Positions 39,343-46,093 of a stretch of 46,093 nt of DNA are shown in pieces. Origin of the DNA: Faecousia sp. (GTDB lineage Bacteria; Bacillota; Clostridia; Oscillospirales; Oscillospiraceae); contig JARHYV010000130.1 of assembly GCA_029258495.1 (NCBI GenBank), positions 1 through 46,093 of the forward strand, in the 5' to 3' direction. Numbering within the stretch: the stretch's first letter is position 1; every line of letters starts with the position of its first letter. The translations under genes and the position numbers were made by a program. The notes under the pieces are model-generated. The model saw nothing but the letters and a program-made list of their open reading frames with translations. It was not told the DNA's origin and did not search any database.

Positions 39343-40204
39343 GGCTTTCTTCTCCTTGTTCTGTCTGTTTTGCAGCGACCCGGTTCACAAAGAGGTTCTC
39401 TTTGGACGGACGCTTCATTGCGAAATATATAAGCAGGATCACCGCCGCTGCGCAGGATGCAGCCGCCAGCAGCTGGCTCACCCGGATGCCGGTGGAGCCG
39501 ATATACAGGCTGTCGGTGCGAAGTCCCTCGATCCATGCTCTTCCCAGACCGTACCAAGCCATGTACCCCAGAGCGATCTGCCCGTCATATCTGCGGTGCT
39601 TGGAGGCAAAATGCAGCATCACAAAGCCTGCAAGGTTCCACACGGACTCATACAGGAAGGTGGGATGGTGGTATTCCACGGTCTGTGTCACCGTATTGTA
39701 CAGTCCCATTCTCAGGAAATTGGCGGTTTCGGCACCGAATGCCTCCCGATTGAAGAAATTGCCCCATCTGCCCATGGCCTGACCGATCAAAAAGCCCAGT
39801 GCCACAATATCCAGCACCGCACCCACGCTGATCTTCTTGCATTTACAGTACACCAAAATTCCGATGACCGCGCCCAGTACGCCGCCATAGATGGCAAGTC
39901 CGCCTTCCCAGATGTACAGGACGGAAATGGGATTGTCCGCATACTGCGGCCACGAGAAGATGCAGTAGTAGGCTCTGGCGCACAGGATGGCAAAGGGTGT
40001 CACATACAGCACGCCGTCGAGGATGTGATCCTCGGTGAGACCGAACTGCTTTGCCCGTTTCATGCCGTAGACCGCGGCAAGGATCAGACCCGTGGCAATG
40101 ATCAGCCCGTAAAAATGGATGGTCAGCGGCCCCAGCTCCAAAACACGGGGTGGATCCATCTCCAAGCCCAGACTCGGGAATGAAATAGTTGTGTAACGAT
40201 ACAT
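39335..40204 (-). CDS. lgt: Prolipoprotein diacylglyceryl transferase
   Basis: A 289-residue membrane enzyme that transfers diacylglycerol from phosphatidylglycerol to the lipobox cysteine of prolipoproteins. The signature GRWGNFFNREAFG is in its middle, and LTIHFYGLIIATG and IWEGGLAIYGG are also conserved. About seven membrane segments. ATG 40204 follows AAGGAGG and overlaps the upstream M16 stop by one base (TGATG). It would process the serine-hydrolase lipoprotein at 34246. Confidence 0.95.
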   Translation of the reverse strand: MYRYTTISFPSLGLEMDPPRVLELGPLTIHFYGLIIATGLILAAVYGMKRAKQFGLTEDHILDGVLYVTPFAILCARAYYCIFSWPQYADNPISVLYIWEGGLAIYGGVLGAVIGILVYCKCKKISVGAVLDIVALGFLIGQAMGRWGNFFNREAFGAETANFLRMGLYNTVTQTVEYHHPTFLYESVWNLAGFVMLHFASKHRRYDGQIALGYMAWYGLGRAWIEGLRTDSLYIGSTGIRVSQLLAAASCAAAVILLIYFAMKRPSKENLFVNRVAAKQTEQGEESHE

Positions 40205-41490
40205 CAGATATCCTCCTTTTGTTCCAGCGGCTCCACGATGGCAAGGGAGCAGTTGTCCTGCCGGATGTGTTCCCGCAAAAATTCCCGAACTTCCTCTGAT
40301 TTCAGCCCCTCAAAGGACTCAGGGAACCGGAAATAATCAAATCCTTCAAATTCATAGGCGCACAGGCGGAAACAGGTGGACTCAAAGCTGTCCAGATCCT
40401 TCACCCTGCGTCCCAAAAAGCTCTTTTTCATTCGGGCAAATTCCGTTTCGTCAATGCCCGTTTCCCCAAGGCGGCGAGCCTGTGCAATGATGGCATCGCG
40501 AACACGCTCCGGTGCATCGCTGTCGCCGCCGCAGGTGATCATGGCGGTACCTTCCACGGTTTCCACTCCGCCGCCGAAGGACGAGTCGATCAGCCCCTGT
40601 TCGTACAGTTTTAGATACAGACCGGACGACTCCCCGAACAGTGCCTCGGAGGCAAGCTCCGCCACCATCTCCCAGTGGGCAAATTCCGCTCCGGTCAAGC
40701 CCGCCGGACACTTGAACCCCAGCTGGAACATGGGCATGGAAACATCCATTTTCCGCCGGGAGATCGGACGAAGGACTTGCATTTCCTCCTCAGCCCCCAG
40801 ATCCGGGAGCCCCACGGACTGTCTTTCCCGGGGAAGTACCTCCTGAGCAATGGCAGCCACAGCCTCTGCATCCACATCTCCCACCACGCACAGCATCATA
40901 TTGGCGGGGGCATAAAATGCCCGATGGCACTGCATGAGGGTCTGCGGTGTGATGGCTTGGATGCTCTCCACCGAGCCTGCGATGGGTACACGGATGGGAT
41001 GATGGGCATACAGGTTCTCCGCCAGATCCTCAAACACCCGGGACTCGGGACTGTCTGCATACATCAGGATCTCCTGTGCGATGATGCCCCGCTCCTTTTC
41101 CACACTTTCCTGAGTAAAATACGGGGTAGAAACAAATTCCAACAGCAGTTTCAGGCACTTTTCAAAGTGGTCTGTGCAGGTGAAGTAGTAGGCGGTGGTA
41201 TCATAGGTGGTAAAAGCATTGGGATTGGCGCCCAGTGCGGCAAATTCCTCGGTCACATCCCGATCCGGCAGATCGAACATCTTGTGTTCCAGATAATGGG
41301 CAACGCCGTCGGGCGTCGTAAACGGCTGTGCGTCCAGCGTGAATTTTGTGTGGATCGAGCCGTAGTCCGTCACCAGATATGCCGCTTTTCTGGTGAAATC
41401 CTTCTTCGGCACCACGCAGATCCGCAGCCCGTTGGGCAGGGTCGTGCGCCAGACGGTTTCGTCCAGTCGGTCATAAATCGTCTTGTTCAT
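40204..41490 (-). CDS. M16 zinc peptidase, active subunit (YmfH-like)
   Basis: A 428-residue M16 (pitrilysin-type) peptidase. The inverted zinc motif HYLEH is at residues 65-69 and the third ligand Glu lies in ERGIIAQEILMY. The start is at MNKTIYDRL (41490), with only a weak site (AAGGGGG) upstream, compatible with coupling to the preceding gene, whose stop overlaps as ATGA. The partner encoded upstream lacks the zinc motif. Bacillus has the same arrangement (ymfF-ymfH). Such pairs act on small peptides; in some hosts they mature signal peptides or antibiotics. Confidence 0.85.
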   Translation of the reverse strand: MNKTIYDRLDETVWRTTLPNGLRICVVPKKDFTRKAAYLVTDYGSIHTKFTLDAQPFTTPDGVAHYLEHKMFDLPDRDVTEEFAALGANPNAFTTYDTTAYYFTCTDHFEKCLKLLLEFVSTPYFTQESVEKERGIIAQEILMYADSPESRVFEDLAENLYAHHPIRVPIAGSVESIQAITPQTLMQCHRAFYAPANMMLCVVGDVDAEAVAAIAQEVLPRERQSVGLPDLGAEEEMQVLRPISRRKMDVSMPMFQLGFKCPAGLTGAEFAHWEMVAELASEALFGESSGLYLKLYEQGLIDSSFGGGVETVEGTAMITCGGDSDAPERVRDAIIAQARRLGETGIDETEFARMKKSFLGRRVKDLDSFESTCFRLCAYEFEGFDYFRFPESFEGLKSEEVREFLREHIRQDNCSLAIVEPLEQKEDI

Positions 41491-42755
41491 GCGCTGACCC
41501 CCTTCAAAAAGAATGTGGTGTGGAGCTGCACCGTGGAGGCGCATCTTGCCACATCCTGCACCGTGACAGCCTCTACCGCCCGGATATACTCATCAATATC
41601 CATGGCCATGCCGCTGATCGCCGAGGTGACATAGTAGCTCTCCAGTGCCCCCGGGGAGTCCGGTGTGGAGCGCAGACTGGAGATCAGCGCCTGCTTGGCG
41701 CTGTTCAGCTCCTCCTGCGTGATCTGCCCCTGAACACATGCCTGCAGCTGATGCAGGATCTCTGCCTTGGCGGTTTCGTAATTCGCCTCGTCGATGCCGC
41801 TGGATACGGTAACGATCCCCTTGGAGCCGTAATAGCCGGAGTTTGCATAGTAGCAAAGGGACAGCTTTTCCCGAACATTCATAAACAGCTTGCTGGTCAT
41901 GCCGCCGCCATACACCGAATTGAACACCTGCATCGCCGCAAAATCCGGATGGCGGTTGTTCACCGGCGTGGTAAAGCCCATGGAGAGCTTTCCTTGGTTC
42001 ACATCCATCTGCTCGCTGAATTCTCTGGGCGGCACCGTTGGCACAAATCTCGTCTGCGTGGGAGCCGCCGTGCCGTGGCTGCCCAGAGCCGCTGCCATGG
42101 GCGCAAGCAGCTGCGCCACCTCCTCCGCCGGCGCACTGCCCACATAGAAGATCTCCACAGGGCTTGTGCGCAGGATGCTGCGGTAATGGTCATACAGGGA
42201 CTTGGGCGTGATGGCCGCCACGGTTTCCCTGGTGCCGATCCGGGGGCAGGCAAAGCTGTCCCCCTGGCACATGTATCGGATCATCTGCGCCGCCGCATAG
42301 GTGCGCTTGTCGTTGCGCTCGGACTCGATGGCGCTGATCAGGTTCCGCTTTTCGCTCTCCACGAAGTCCGGATCAAAGGCACCCTCTGCCACCACCGGCT
42401 CGAGCAGCAGCTGCCGGAGGAATTCCACCGTGGGGCTCAGCACCCGATCCCCGGGCAGAGCAAAGCGATCCTCGATGAAATTCATGTAAAAGCCCACGGT
42501 CTGCACATCTCCCACCCGACGCACAAGGGTAGAGATCGCCGCTCCGTAAAGCTCATCCAGACGCCAAGTGATGCGCCTGAGGTCGGGACACGCCGCACTG
42601 CCTCTGAGCAGCACCGCCACCAGAAGTGCATTTTTTGCCGCCTCTTCCTGACACATGGGGCGCAGCAGCTGCACGCTGAGCGCACCCTTTTTGAATCTGC
42701 TGTCGGGATAGTGGCGAAGTACCACATGCTCCGACAGATGAATGGTCTGAATCAT
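41487..42755 (-). CDS. M16-family protein, non-catalytic subunit (YmfF-like)
   Basis: A 422-residue M16-fold protein lacking HxxEH; the corresponding N-terminal region reads QEEAAKNALLVAVLLRGSA. The substrate-positioning Arg/Tyr pair is kept in the second half, SKLFMNVREKLSLCYY. It is expected to close a clam-shell with the active subunit encoded next to it. The start at 42755 is selected because AGGAG is six bases upstream; the preceding in-frame ATG is too close. The -10 TATAAT at 42790-42795 lies 35 bp upstream. Confidence 0.83.
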   Translation of the reverse strand: MIQTIHLSEHVVLRHYPDSRFKKGALSVQLLRPMCQEEAAKNALLVAVLLRGSAACPDLRRITWRLDELYGAAISTLVRRVGDVQTVGFYMNFIEDRFALPGDRVLSPTVEFLRQLLLEPVVAEGAFDPDFVESEKRNLISAIESERNDKRTYAAAQMIRYMCQGDSFACPRIGTRETVAAITPKSLYDHYRSILRTSPVEIFYVGSAPAEEVAQLLAPMAAALGSHGTAAPTQTRFVPTVPPREFSEQMDVNQGKLSMGFTTPVNNRHPDFAAMQVFNSVYGGGMTSKLFMNVREKLSLCYYANSGYYGSKGIVTVSSGIDEANYETAKAEILHQLQACVQGQITQEELNSAKQALISSLRSTPDSPGALESYYVTSAISGMAMDIDEYIRAVEAVTVQDVARCASTVQLHTTFFLKGVSA

Positions 42756-42789
42756 TTCCATCTCCTAAAAAATCGGTTTCTTAGGCTGT

Positions 42790-42795
42790 ATTATA
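42790..42795 (-). promoter_or_regulatory. -10 box for the M16-lgt operon
   Basis: A perfect TATAAT on the minus strand; the -35 at 17 bp is poor (TTTCTA). Confidence 0.45.
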
Positions 42796-42859
42796 TCGCA
42801 ATCCCCGGCAAATAGAAAGACTATTTCAAAAAAATTAAAATTTTCCACATGGATTGCGG

Positions 42860-42888
42860 TTGTCTTTCCCGGGCATTTGCGGTAAAAT
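42860..42888 (+). promoter_or_regulatory. prmA promoter
   Basis: TTGTCT (42860-42865), 17 bp, TAAAAT (42883-42888), on the plus strand 33 bp before the start codon. Confidence 0.55.
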
Positions 42889-42921
42889 GGGAGAATCACG
42901 ATAATAGGGGTATTGTACACC

Positions 42922-43899
42922 ATGGATTATTTAGAAGTTACCATCCAGACCGCCTCGGCAGGCATCGAGATCGTTGTTTCTGCACTGACCGCCGGTGGTT
43001 TTGACAGTCTGGTCGTGGAAGATCAGGCGGAATACGAAACTTTTTTAGAGGACAACCGGGCTTATTGGGACTATATCGACGAGGATTTCCAGCAGCAGCT
43101 GGAGGGACTGTCCCGCATCAAGCTCTATCTGGAGGCTGACGGCACCGAAAAGCTCCGACTGGAGCAGCTGGAAACACTGCTTTCGTCCCTGAAAGATCGC
43201 TCTGCCGGGAAAAATCTCGGCACACTGGAGATCTCCTCTCAACTCCTGCCGGAAACCAACTGGGAGGAAAGCTGGAAAGACAGCTATCCCCCTCAGCCCG
43301 TGGGCGAGCGGCTCATCGTCCTGCCCTGCTGGAATGCCGATGCCTCAGACGGCAGGATCCCCGTCATTCTGGATCCCGGTCTGACCTTCGGCACCGGCGC
43401 GCACCCCTCCACACAGATGTGCATGGAATTCATGGAGCAGCTTGTGACCCAAAATTCCCGGGTCATCGACCTTGGCAGCGGCAGCGGCATCCTGTCCATC
43501 GCAGCCCTTCGTCTGGGCGCTGTCTCCTCCGTGGGTGTGGACATCGACCCGAAAGCCGAGTCCATCGCCCGGGAAAATGCCGCCTACAACGATTTCGGCG
43601 CCGATCGGTTCTCGGCATACACCGGCAATGTCACCGAGGATGCCGCCCTCATGGGCAGGCTCTGCGCCGGAGGCTACGATCTGGTGCTTGTGAACATCGT
43701 TGCCGATGTGATCATCGGGCTTGCCCCCGTTCTGGGGCAGTTCCTCCGGGAGGATGCACGATTTATCTGCTCCGGCATTCTTGATACGCGGCTTGCCGAT
43801 GTGGAGCAGGCACTCAGCAATGCCGGTCTTGAAATTCTGGAACGCAAGGAAAAGGAGGACTGGCGATGCGTATGCGGAAGAAAGAAAAGAAACAGCTGA
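42922..43899 (+). CDS. prmA: Ribosomal protein L11 methyltransferase
   Basis: A 325-residue S-adenosylmethionine-dependent methyltransferase that modifies ribosomal protein L11. The N-terminal L11-binding domain (about residues 1-110) is followed by DPGLTFGTGAHPST and the AdoMet motif VIDLGSGSGILSIAALRLGA. The start is at ATG 42922; an in-frame TTG three codons earlier is less likely, and the upstream ribosome binding site is weak (AGGGG). It is separated from its usual neighbours dnaJ and rsmE. Its 3' end overlaps the next gene by 34 bp. Confidence 0.92.
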   Translation: MDYLEVTIQTASAGIEIVVSALTAGGFDSLVVEDQAEYETFLEDNRAYWDYIDEDFQQQLEGLSRIKLYLEADGTEKLRLEQLETLLSSLKDRSAGKNLGTLEISSQLLPETNWEESWKDSYPPQPVGERLIVLPCWNADASDGRIPVILDPGLTFGTGAHPSTQMCMEFMEQLVTQNSRVIDLGSGSGILSIAALRLGAVSSVGVDIDPKAESIARENAAYNDFGADRFSAYTGNVTEDAALMGRLCAGGYDLVLVNIVADVIIGLAPVLGQFLREDARFICSGILDTRLADVEQALSNAGLEILERKEKEDWRCVCGRKKRNS

Positions 43900-44939
43900 A
43901 TTTTACCATGACCTACCGCACCCGGCGCCGCCTGCACCGCTTTGGCGTATTCTTCGGCTATCTGTTCGGCGCAGCAGCACTGGTGTGGGTATGCTGGTTC
44001 ATGTGGCTCAACCGCTTTGTGGTCTACTCCGGCAGCGAGGCAAAGCTGGATTTCAACTGGGTATCCCATGCGGATCAAGCCGTGGTCGCCACTGCACCGG
44101 AGGAGCAGACCGTTGCCGTGCGATACAACGAAGGTCGGGACAAGATCAACACCTCCACCGAGATGACCAAGATCTCCGGCTTTTATGTGACCACCGACGA
44201 TCTGATCGACAGTGTGGACGGTGTGAATGCCGCCGTCCGGCAGCTGCCCGAGGGCTCTGCCGTCATGCTGGATCTGAAAAGCCCCTACGGCACCTTCTTC
44301 TACTCCACCAAGCTGGATGACAGCGTCAAATCCGACAAGGTGGATCTTGCCGCCGTGGACAAGCTGATCCAGACCGTCACCAAGGGCAGCTATTACGCCA
44401 TCGCCCGTGTCCCTGCATTCCGGGATCAGCACTACGGTCTTGAAAATGCGCCCTACGGCACCGTTCTGCCCCACAGCAGCGGCGGCTACATGTGGGCAGA
44501 CGACGACGGATGCTACTGGATGAACCCGGCATCCTCCGGCGCCATCGCCTATGTCATGTCCATTGCCAAGGAGCTGTACGATCTGGGCTTTGACGAGGTG
44601 GTCTTCACCGATTTCCGGTTCCCTGCCACGGACAACATTCTGTTTGAAGGGGATCGGGCATCCACCATCGCCAAGGCTGCCGAGGCTCTGGTCGCCGGAT
44701 GTGCCACGAACAATTTCACCGTGAGCTTTGCCAGCAGCGATACAGGCTTTGCCCTGCCTGCCGGTCGGAGCCGGCTGTATCTCACCGATGTGGATGCAGC
44801 TAAGGCACAGTCCGCCGCCGATGCCACTTCCGTCGCCGACAAGCAGCTCAATCTGGTGTTCCTCACCGATACCAACGACACGAGATTTGATACCTTCAGT
44901 GTCATCCGTCCCATGCCTGCTGCGGAGATCCCCCAATAA
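43866..44939 (+). CDS. Putative membrane-anchored glycoside hydrolase (DUF4015-like)
   Basis: A 357-residue protein with a short basic cytoplasmic start, one membrane helix (about residues 25-50) and an extracytoplasmic domain. The domain resembles the putative glycoside hydrolase family DUF4015 (from memory): GFYVTTDDLIDS, VMLDLKSPYGTF, AIARVPAFRDQHYG and DLGFDEVVFTDFRFPA. The acidic residues in DEVVFTD are candidates for catalysis. Start at 43866 is set by AAGGAGG seven bases upstream, all inside prmA, so it is coupled to prmA. Substrate unknown, possibly a cell wall polymer. Confidence 0.7.
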   Translation: MRMRKKEKKQLNFTMTYRTRRRLHRFGVFFGYLFGAAALVWVCWFMWLNRFVVYSGSEAKLDFNWVSHADQAVVATAPEEQTVAVRYNEGRDKINTSTEMTKISGFYVTTDDLIDSVDGVNAAVRQLPEGSAVMLDLKSPYGTFFYSTKLDDSVKSDKVDLAAVDKLIQTVTKGSYYAIARVPAFRDQHYGLENAPYGTVLPHSSGGYMWADDDGCYWMNPASSGAIAYVMSIAKELYDLGFDEVVFTDFRFPATDNILFEGDRASTIAKAAEALVAGCATNNFTVSFASSDTGFALPAGRSRLYLTDVDAAKAQSAADATSVADKQLNLVFLTDTNDTRFDTFSVIRPMPAAEIPQ

Positions 44940-44948
44940 ATCCACGAA

Positions 44949-44983
44949 AAAACAAGCCGTCACCCCGTGTAACGGCTTGTTTT
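44949..44983 (+). terminator. prmA-glycoside hydrolase operon terminator
   Basis: AAAACAAGCCGT (44949-44960) pairs with ACGGCTTGTTTT (44972-44983), with a minor CAC/GTG stem inside the loop. Plus strand, right after the stop at 44939. Confidence 0.82.
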
Positions 44984-44989
44984 CTGTAC

Positions 44990-45022
44990 AAAATCCCCCT
45001 GCAAGGTCATCTTGCAGGGGGA
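44990..45022 (-). terminator. SLH-protein gene terminator
   Basis: TCCCCCTGCAAG (44994-45005) pairs with CTTGCAGGGGGA (45011-45022) with a five-base loop; on the minus strand TTTTG follows. It lies 70 bp past the SLH gene stop. Confidence 0.8.
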
Positions 45023-45091
45023 ACTTTCTATTTGGGATGCAGATCATTCATCCTGAACTGCCATCAGACCATCCCATTTGACGGCACAGTT

Positions 45092-46093
45092 TTACAGCTT
45101 GTCCGCCCGATGCAGAAAAGCCACGATCTGCGCTCTGTCGCAGGAGTCCTCGGGGCTGAACCTGCCCTCTCCGGTGCCTTCGGTGATCCCGTTGGCGACC
45201 GCCCAGAGCACCGCTTTGCCGTACCAGCTGTCCAAGTCCACATCCGTGAAGGGATTTGCAGCCGATGCCGGCTCCGGACGGCCTGCGGCTCTCCACAGGA
45301 ATGCCACCACCTGCCGGCGCTCACAGGATTCGTCCGGGCTGAATGTGGTATCAGAGGTACCCTTGGTAATGCCGGTTTCCACCGCCCAGAGCACCGCCTT
45401 GCCGTACCAGCTGTCCAAGTCCACATCCGTGAAGGGATTTGCAGAGGAGGTGGGGTTCGGACGGCCTGCGGCTCTCCACAGGAAGGTCACGGCCTCGGCA
45501 CGGGTGCAGGTAAGCTCCGGGCTGAATTCGCCGTCGCCGGTACCGAAGGTGATGCCTCTTGCGACTGCCCACTTCACCGACTTTGCATACCAGCTGTCCT
45601 CAGGCACATCGGTGAAGGTGATGTCCGGAACGGGAGGCTCGGGAACAGGGGGCTCGGGAACAGGGGGCTCGGGAACGGGAGGTTCCACAGGCTGAGCCGG
45701 CTGGAGCTCCACCCAATCCACCGTATTTTTCACCGTGATATTGCGCACCGCTTTCACCACATTGCCGTCGCTGTCGGTGACGGAGTAGACCGCCTGCTGC
45801 TCTCCCGGCTGCGCCGTATCGATCTTCTGCTCCACGGTGATCCGGGTAATGGGGCCATCCTCGGTATCCGTGACGCTGATACCGCTCAGGTAATCCACGG
45901 CATCCCCCTTATAGACGGTCAGATCCGTAAGACCGTCAAATTTGGGGGTATAATTGCTCACAAAGATCTCTCTGGATGCAAATGTTTCGTTTCCGTTGGT
46001 ATCCACGGCACGGTAGCGGATGACAAAGGTCTCCTCCGTATCCGGGGCAGGCTTGTGAATGGTATCGGTGGTTTCCACGGTCACATGCTCGTC
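45092..46093 (-). CDS. SLH-domain surface protein, C-terminal part (cut by the right edge)
   Basis: The last 333 residues of a larger secreted protein; the frame is still open at 46093. The visible part starts in Ig/cadherin-like repeats (YRAVDTNGNETFASREI; then a DUF5011-like VYSVTDSDGNVVKAVRNITV). A proline linker of four EPPVP units (45626-45685) follows. Three SLH domains close the protein: 45434-45616, 45251-45433 and 45092-45250. Each has the FTDV..DSWYxKxVxWAV core and an ITxGT segment; the ITRAE-type position varies (TRAEAV, ERRQVV, DRAQIV). SLH domains bind pyruvylated secondary wall polymer, so this is a non-covalently attached wall protein. Confidence 0.85.
   Translation of the reverse strand, partial: DEHVTVETTDTIHKPAPDTEETFVIRYRAVDTNGNETFASREIFVSNYTPKFDGLTDLTVYKGDAVDYLSGISVTDTEDGPITRITVEQKIDTAQPGEQQAVYSVTDSDGNVVKAVRNITVKNTVDWVELQPAQPVEPPVPEPPVPEPPVPEPPVPDITFTDVPEDSWYAKSVKWAVARGITFGTGDGEFSPELTCTRAEAVTFLWRAAGRPNPTSSANPFTDVDLDSWYGKAVLWAVETGITKGTSDTTFSPDESCERRQVVAFLWRAAGRPEPASAANPFTDVDLDSWYGKAVLWAVANGITEGTGEGRFSPEDSCDRAQIVAFLHRADKL
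45198..45444 (-). repeat. Tandem 183-bp repeat encoding SLH domains 2 and 3
   Basis: The 64 bases from 45198 recur from 45381 with only one difference by eye, period 183 bp; a further shared stretch follows after the GTC/GTT linker region. This indicates a recent duplication or gene conversion. Confidence 0.75.
45626..45685 (-). repeat. Four 15-bp units encoding the EPPVP linker
   Basis: Four tandem copies of a 15-base unit (translated EPPVP) form the rigid proline linker before the SLH domains. Copy number could vary by slippage. Confidence 0.8.

Noticed and set aside
45198..45444. Repeats considered as a CRISPR or repeat array
   Set aside because: They are in-frame coding repeats of SLH domains with a 183-bp period; no short repeat/spacer structure is present.

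Overview
The window reads as chromosomal DNA of a low-to-mid-GC Gram-positive anaerobe of the class Clostridia, probably an Oscillospiraceae/Ruminococcaceae-type gut bacterium. Supporting signs are the GlgC/GlgD pair in the glycogen operon, a class B sortase, SipW/TasA-type secreted proteins, an SLH-domain surface protein, the paired M16 peptidases next to lgt, and strong GGAGG ribosome binding sites throughout. Assignment to a genus is not possible from what I can see. No phage, transposase, rRNA or CRISPR array was found; most of the window is ordinary core and metabolic genes plus three accessory clusters.

Layout. 1-3.8 kb: a LacI-type regulator, a GPH-family sugar symporter and a metallo-beta-lactamase-fold hydrolase (plus strand), with the start of a divergent gene at the left edge. 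3.8-10.9 kb (minus): a small membrane protein, then a six-gene secretion operon read as signal peptidase W, two TasA/CalY-like proteins, a 1065-residue VWA adhesin-like protein, a third TasA-like protein and a membrane-anchored partner with a degenerate sortase signal. 11.1-16.9 kb (minus): sbcD-sbcC, a NagD-type HAD phosphatase, and a class B sortase. 17.0-18.3 kb (plus): thioredoxin and thioredoxin reductase with non-standard active sites. 18.4-26.2 kb (minus): the glycogen operon glgB-glgC-glgD-glgA, a GH13 amylase and an overlapping 56-residue Cys-rich protein. 26.4-27.9 kb: a GNAT acetyltransferase and dapF on back-to-back promoters.

28.0-37.2 kb (minus) is the most striking block: a complete, rearranged version of the Escherichia coli yhf cluster (yhfS-yhfZ with php), whose physiological role is unknown. 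It contains regulator YhfZ, PRD protein YhfY, an added secreted serine-hydrolase lipoprotein, YhfU, the membrane transporter YhfT, the phosphotriesterase-like Php, aminotransferase-like YhfS, racemase-like YhfX and phosphopentomutase-like YhfW. It has a perfect -35 box, a perfect 11-bp inverted-repeat operator just downstream, and a strong internal terminator between the transport/sensing half and the enzyme half.

37.5-37.7 kb: two abutting tRNA genes (Met, Glu) with a perfect consensus promoter and tandem terminators. 37.8-42.8 kb: a CmpB-like membrane protein, an XRE regulator/membrane-protein pair, a small alpha-helical protein, lgt and two M16 peptidase genes. 42.9-46.1 kb: prmA overlapping a putative glycoside hydrolase gene, then the 3' part of an SLH surface-protein gene cut by the right edge. 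The window thus contains three different surface-attachment routes: sortase, SLH and TasA/SipW export.
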